From Rhodococcus gordoniae (GTDB lineage: Bacteria > Actinomycetota > Actinomycetes > Mycobacteriales > Mycobacteriaceae): a DNA stretch of 64,000 nt. The notes under the pieces were generated by a model, which was given only the letters and a program-made list of their open reading frames with translations, was not told where the DNA came from and did no database searches. Below, piece after piece: positions 59,792 through 64,000 of the stretch. Position 1 is the first letter of the stretch; the number at the start of each line of letters is the position of its first letter. A program made the translations under genes and the position numbers. The DNA is taken from NCBI RefSeq assembly GCF_001646655.1, contig NZ_LPZN01000032.1, forward strand, positions 1-64,000, read 5' to 3'.

Positions 59792-61894
59792 ATGGGATCC
59801 AGGAAGATTCGGGTCGGTATCGATACCGGCGGAACATTCACGGACGTGGTCGCGGTGGACGACGAGTCCGGCGCCATCGTCACCACGAAGACCCCGTCGA
59901 CACCGCAGGATCCGGCCGTCGGTTTCCTCGCGGGCATCGAGAAGGTCCTCGCGCAGCTCGGTGAGACCGGTGACGCGATCGAGGCTGTCAGCCACGGCAC
60001 CACCGTCGCCACGAACAAACTGCTCGAGGGCAAGGTCGGCACCCTCGGTTTCATCACCACCGAAGGTTACGAACACGTCCTCGAGATCGCCCGCCAGTCG
60101 GTACCCGACGGCTACGGCAACTCGTACTTCTGGGTCAAGCCCGACCGCATCGTGCCGGCCGACCGCGTCCGTACCGTCCGCGGCCGTCTCGCCTACGAGG
60201 GCAGCGAAATCCGTCCCCTGAACGAGGATGACGTCCGCGCCGCCGCCCGCTTCTTCAAGGACCGCGACATCCGCACCGTCGGCGTGTGCCTGATGCACTC
60301 CTACGCCAACCCCGAGCACGAGCGCCGCGTCCGCGACATCCTCATGGAGGAGTACCCGGAGGCGACGGTGAGCATCTCCAGCGAGGTGCTGCGCGAGTAC
60401 CGCGAGTACGAGCGGTCCATCACGACCCTCGTCGACGCCGCGGTCAAGCCCAACATTCGCAACTACGTCAACAACATCGCGAGCCGGCTCCGCGAGTTCT
60501 CCTCCGCCGAGGGCGAACAGCGCGACATCCCGTTCTACGTGATGAAGTCCAACGGTGGCGTGCTGTCGGCGAAGGAGGTCGTGCACCAGCCGATCACGAC
60601 CGTGCTCTCCGGCCCCGCTGCCGGTGCCCTGGGTGCGGCCCTGATTGCCGGCGTCGCCGGCGTCGACCAGGTGCTGACCTGCGACGGTGGCGGCACCTCC
60701 ACGGACGTCACCGTGGTCGTCGGCGGCGAGCCGGCACTCACCACGGAAGGTCGCGTGGGTGTCTACCCGTCCAAGATCCCGATGATCGACGTGGTGACCG
60801 TCGGCGCCGGCGGTGGCTCCATCGCGTGGATGACCCCCGAGGGCACCCTGCGCGTCGGCCCGCAGTCGGCGGGCGCCGATCCCGGACCCCTGTGCTACGC
60901 CAAGGGCGGCAACGAGCCGACCATCACCGACGCCCACGTCCTGCTCGGTCGCATCCCTCCCCACCTGCTCGGCGGTGAGATCCCGCTCGACACCGAACTC
61001 GCCCGCAAGGGCGTCGAGGAACTCGCACACCGTCTCGGCCTCGAATTCGAGGCGTGCGCCACGGGCATTCTCGAAGTGTCGGCCTGGAACCAGGCCAACG
61101 CGCTGCGCCAGATCACCGTCAAGCGTGGTCTCGACGTCCGCGGCTTCACCCTGGTGACCTTCGGCGGCTCCGGGTCGCTGCTGGCCTGTCGCCTCATCGA
61201 CATCCTCGGTCTCAAGGACGTCCTCGTGCCGCTCGAGCCCGGCAACGTCTCGGCCTTCGGTCTGCTCACCGTCGATGTCCGCAACGACTATGTGCAGACG
61301 CACGTCAGCCGTCACGACCGGTTGAAGATCGACGAACTGCAGGCCGGACTCGACGCCCTCGCGGCCGAGGCCGAACGCGCTCTGGAGGACGAGGGATTCG
61401 GGCCCGACCAGCGGCAGTACGCCCGCTCGGCGGACCTGCGCTATTTCGGCCAGGCCTTCGAGGTGCGCGTGCCGGTCGGCGACGGCCCCATCACCCAGGA
61501 ACTGATGGACGAGGCGGCCGAACGCTTCCACCAGGCCCACCGTGAGCTCTACGGTTACGACTTCCGCAACGATCCCCACCAGCACGTGGAATGGGTCAAC
61601 CTCCGCGTCAGCGGTATCGGCCCCATCAAGCGACCGGAACTCGCCGAGATCGCCCCGGGCACGGGGGCGGACGACGCCCTCACCGGCACCCGTCAGGCGT
61701 ACTTCGACGAGTGGGTCACCACCCGCGTGTACGACCGCGCCCGCCTCGGCGCCGGCGACGAACTCGAAGGTCCCGCCGTGATCGAGGAATTCAGCTCGAC
61801 CATCCCGGTTCATCCCGGATTCCGCGCTCGCATCGACACTTTCGGCAACATCCGCCTCAGCAAGACGTCCGACTCGAACGGAGCCACCCGATGA
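59792..61894 (+). CDS. hydantoinase/oxoprolinase A (HyuA) family subunit
   Basis: A 700-residue ATP-using subunit of the HyuA family. It has the ATPase-fold phosphate motif GIDTGGTFTDVVAVD, SHGTTVATNKLLEGKVGTLGFITTEGYEHVLEI, EYREYERSITTLVDAAVKPN, TVLSGPAAGALGA, LTCDGGGTSTDVTVV and GAGGGSIAWM. Relatives open cyclic amides with ATP (5-oxoproline, N-methylhydantoin, caprolactam) or carboxylate ketones (acetone, acetophenone). Start is ATG 59792 behind CCAGGAGGAAAC. It overlaps hyuB by 4 bases. Context favours opening a lactam produced by the hydroxylase; a ketone carboxylase cannot be excluded. Confidence 0.9.
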   Translation: MGSRKIRVGIDTGGTFTDVVAVDDESGAIVTTKTPSTPQDPAVGFLAGIEKVLAQLGETGDAIEAVSHGTTVATNKLLEGKVGTLGFITTEGYEHVLEIARQSVPDGYGNSYFWVKPDRIVPADRVRTVRGRLAYEGSEIRPLNEDDVRAAARFFKDRDIRTVGVCLMHSYANPEHERRVRDILMEEYPEATVSISSEVLREYREYERSITTLVDAAVKPNIRNYVNNIASRLREFSSAEGEQRDIPFYVMKSNGGVLSAKEVVHQPITTVLSGPAAGALGAALIAGVAGVDQVLTCDGGGTSTDVTVVVGGEPALTTEGRVGVYPSKIPMIDVVTVGAGGGSIAWMTPEGTLRVGPQSAGADPGPLCYAKGGNEPTITDAHVLLGRIPPHLLGGEIPLDTELARKGVEELAHRLGLEFEACATGILEVSAWNQANALRQITVKRGLDVRGFTLVTFGGSGSLLACRLIDILGLKDVLVPLEPGNVSAFGLLTVDVRNDYVQTHVSRHDRLKIDELQAGLDALAAEAERALEDEGFGPDQRQYARSADLRYFGQAFEVRVPVGDGPITQELMDEAAERFHQAHRELYGYDFRNDPHQHVEWVNLRVSGIGPIKRPELAEIAPGTGADDALTGTRQAYFDEWVTTRVYDRARLGAGDELEGPAVIEEFSSTIPVHPGFRARIDTFGNIRLSKTSDSNGATR

Positions 61895-63843
61895 CTGCGA
61901 CTCTCGAACCCGCCGCGGCCACGACCCGCAAGCCCTTCCGGCTGACCGACGCTTCGGGTAGCGCTCCCGATCCGGTGCTGGTCGAGATCGTCGCCGGCTA
62001 TCTCGCCAGTGTCGAGATGGAGGTGGAGACCTCCATCTCCCGGACCTCGCGCTCGCCGATGATCCGCGACGCCCACGACTTCCGTGCCGGCATCCACGAC
62101 CGCAACCTGCGCAAGCTCACCGGTCGTTCGTACTCGGCGCTCGTGCATCCGGTGGCGCGGGACTTCCCGCTCGAGACGATGAAGCCCGGCGACGTCTTCT
62201 TCCACAACGACGTCTACCTCTCCGAAGGCGGCATCGGGCACCTGCCCGACCTGTGTGTCACCGTCCCGGTCTTCGCGACCCGCCCCGGCGACACCGAGCC
62301 CTCGGTGGTCGCGTTCGTGCAGGCCTTCGGCCACCACGACGACATCGGCGGTTGCTGCCCGGGCTCCATGCCCTCGGGTGCGACCACCGTGTACGAGGAG
62401 GGACTGATGGTCCCGCCGATCAAGCTGTGGGACCAGGGCGTTCCCAACGAGGCGGCACTGCGCATCATGACCCGCAACTCCCGCATGCCCGATTCGCTCG
62501 CCGCCGACCTCGACGCCGAGTGCTCGGCGTGCCTCATGGGTGCGCGCCGGCTGTCGGAGCTGTTCGAACGCTACGGTGTCGAGACCGTCGAGGCCTGCTT
62601 CGACGCGATCCTCGATGCGACCACCGAGACGTACCGCCGCGAGATCCTCAGCAAGATCCCGGTGGGCACGTACACCTGGGAGGACTACGCCGAGCACGAC
62701 GGTGTGGACGAGCCGATGCTGCACGTGCAACGCATCACGCTCACCAAGACCTCCCCGGAGGACGAGGGCGGCGAGCGCCTGATCCTGGACTTCAACGGCA
62801 CCGGACCGCAGGCGAAGGGTCCGATCAACCACTGCGGTGACTATGCCGACGGCAACTTCCTCATCAAGTGGCTGGCGCCGATCCTGCGCAACCTGGCCGA
62901 CACCCCCGACCGCATGGCGGAACTGGACGTCAACGAAGGTGTCGTGCCGCTGATCGAGATGAAGTTCCCGGAGCCGGGCACCCTGATCACGCCGATCTTC
63001 CCGGCCCCCACCAACGCTCGGACGTTCGTGATCCTGCGTCTGCTCGGTGTGCTCTCCGGTGTGGTCGCCAAGGCGGTCGACGGCAACATGCCCGCCGACC
63101 AGGAGACCATCCGCTACACCGGTGTGTACGGCGAGGACTTCGACGGCCACTCGTACCTCATGCGTGAGGTGCTCGGCGGCGGCTCCGGCGGCCGGCACTA
63201 CGCCGACGGCGAGGACACCATCCACGTGGTGCCCGACTCGCGGAACCTGCCCACGGAGTTCACCGAGAGCCGCTTCCCGTTCATCGTCGAGAAGCTGGGT
63301 CTGGCAATCGATTCCGGTGGAGCCGGTCGCTATCGCGGCGGTCTCGGCTACGAGAAGCACATCCGGATGCTCAAGGACGCGAACTTCATGTCCATCGCCG
63401 ACCGTTCGATCCTCGCGTGCTGGGGTGTCAAGGGCGGTAAGGCCGGCAAGCCGTTCTCCGTCACCCTCGATCCCGGCGGCCCGAACGAGCGCGAGTTCGA
63501 CGCCCTCACGGACGCCGAGCCGATCAAGGCCGGCGAGGTCGTGCGCATCCGCACCACCGGCGGCGGTGGCTGGGGCGACCCGCTCGATCGTCCGATCGAC
63601 GAAGTGATCCGGGACGTGTTGTGGCGCAAGGTGTCCGTCGAGGGTGCCCGCGACGACTACGGTGTGGTCCTGAAGGACACCTCGGCCGACGAACCTGTCG
63701 CCGATGTGGAGGCCACCGACGCGCTGCGTGCGCAGCTGCGCGCCGAGCGCGGCGAGGAGGAGCCCTTCTTCGACCGCGGTCCCGGTTACGCCCGCCTGTC
63801 GGGTGGCGCCGAGTTCGCCGAGTACGACTTCGTCGGCAACTGA
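61891..63843 (+). CDS. hydantoinase/oxoprolinase B (HyuB) family subunit
   Basis: A 650-residue partner of HyuA. It has DPVLVEIVAGYLASVEMEVETSISRTSRSPMIRDAHDFRAGI, GDVFFHNDVYLSEGGIGHLPDLCVTVPVF, the metal-site AFGHHDDIGGCCPGSMPSGATTVYEEGLMVPPIKL, and VIGG-type later segments (GGGSGGRHYADG, GWGDPLDRPIDEVIRDVLWRKVSVEGARDDYGVVL). It probably holds the metal and hydrolyses the phosphorylated intermediate. It overlaps hyuA at its start and the next gene at its stop (TGATG). Confidence 0.9.
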   Translation: MTATLEPAAATTRKPFRLTDASGSAPDPVLVEIVAGYLASVEMEVETSISRTSRSPMIRDAHDFRAGIHDRNLRKLTGRSYSALVHPVARDFPLETMKPGDVFFHNDVYLSEGGIGHLPDLCVTVPVFATRPGDTEPSVVAFVQAFGHHDDIGGCCPGSMPSGATTVYEEGLMVPPIKLWDQGVPNEAALRIMTRNSRMPDSLAADLDAECSACLMGARRLSELFERYGVETVEACFDAILDATTETYRREILSKIPVGTYTWEDYAEHDGVDEPMLHVQRITLTKTSPEDEGGERLILDFNGTGPQAKGPINHCGDYADGNFLIKWLAPILRNLADTPDRMAELDVNEGVVPLIEMKFPEPGTLITPIFPAPTNARTFVILRLLGVLSGVVAKAVDGNMPADQETIRYTGVYGEDFDGHSYLMREVLGGGSGGRHYADGEDTIHVVPDSRNLPTEFTESRFPFIVEKLGLAIDSGGAGRYRGGLGYEKHIRMLKDANFMSIADRSILACWGVKGGKAGKPFSVTLDPGGPNEREFDALTDAEPIKAGEVVRIRTTGGGGWGDPLDRPIDEVIRDVLWRKVSVEGARDDYGVVLKDTSADEPVADVEATDALRAQLRAERGEEEPFFDRGPGYARLSGGAEFAEYDFVGN

Positions 63844-64000
63844 TGCCGACGACGGCCGACATCTCCCGCGGCACCGATCTCGCTGTGATCGGTGCTGCGG
63901 GGAAGACCGGAACGGCTGTCGTCTCGGCGCTGGAGACAGCAGACGCGACCCCCGTCCGCCGAGTGGTGCACACCGCTCGGCGGGCGGGGGATCGTGCTGT
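63843..64000 (+). CDS. NAD(P)-binding Rossmann protein, cut by the window end
   Basis: The 52 visible residues start MPTTADISRGTDLAVIGAAGKTGTAVVSALETAD, a Rossmann strand with a G-x-x-G-x-x-G type loop as in NmrA-like and extended SDR proteins. The ATG shares a base with the hyuB stop (TGATG), so it is cotranscribed and coupled with hyuAB. It runs off the window, so function and length are unknown. Confidence 0.7.
   Translation, partial: MPTTADISRGTDLAVIGAAGKTGTAVVSALETADATPVRRVVHTARRAGDRA

Noticed and set aside
59747-61813. 688-codon minus-strand open frame
   Set aside because: It is antisense to hyuA, which has full-length homology; composition is that of a shadow frame.

Overview
The window is high-GC (about two thirds G+C) actinobacterial chromosome. 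It looks like Rhodococcus or a close relative in the Nocardiaceae. This is an inference from gene content: two NDMA-dependent (mycofactocin-type) alcohol dehydrogenases, an F420-type luciferase-like oxidoreductase, many GTG starts behind strong AGGAGG sites, and dense catabolic operons joined by 4-base stop/start overlaps. I see no rRNA, tRNA, CRISPR array, insertion sequence or prophage. Almost the whole window encodes proteins.

Layout. 24-443: a small amphi-Trp protein with a charged tail. 749-9608: an AtuA/biotin-dependent acyl-CoA carboxylase/enoyl-CoA hydratase operon followed by an aldehyde and an alcohol dehydrogenase, probably for an acyclic terpenoid or branched substrate. 9692-14911: a methyltransferase, a DHFR-like reductase, a VOC protein, then an Lrp regulator - amino-acid dehydrogenase - amino-acid permease operon. 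15098-16752: 4-hydroxyphenylpyruvate dioxygenase and an SRPBCC protein. 16904-21783: a second NDMA-type alcohol dehydrogenase, a TetR regulator and an ACAD10/11-like trio (acyl-CoA dehydrogenase, kinase-fold phosphotransferase, SDR). 22048-26977: a coiled-coil protein, then a DNA-alkylation repair operon (two alkyltransferases flanking an ECF-like sigma factor, then AlkA) facing a family-A DNA polymerase. 27030-34438: a YhgE/Pip-like membrane protein, then an IclR-controlled five-gene catabolic cluster. 34572-37403: a small secreted protein, a two-component system and a DedA protein. 37561-41466: a MarR regulator and the homogentisate operon, with an unidentified protein between hmgA and fahA. 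41565-46733: an HTH/DUF2975 pair, an IclR regulator facing a MatB-like acyl-CoA synthetase, a MOSC protein and an F420-type oxidoreductase. 46822-48687: a broken alpha/beta hydrolase and an MFS transporter.

48829-64000 (running off the window) is the most interesting block: amidase, XdhC-type molybdenum cofactor factor, PucR regulator, nucleobase permease, a three-subunit molybdenum hydroxylase, a membrane-anchored CoxG-like protein, and a HyuA/HyuB pair followed by the start of an NAD(P)-binding protein. The large subunit lacks the CO-dehydrogenase signature. I read the block as a candidate pathway for an N-heterocycle: uptake, hydroxylation to a lactam, ATP-dependent ring opening, amide hydrolysis. 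The substrate cannot be read from sequence.

Several regulators have good palindromes in the right place: IclR (29462-29482 and 43392-43410), MarR (38132-38151), TetR (18778-18799) and the small HTH protein (42489-42539). GTGA-N6-TCAC type (CRP/GlxR-like) sites precede the second alcohol dehydrogenase and the molybdenum hydroxylase operon. Three long hairpins (34451, 41514, 59614) look like terminators.
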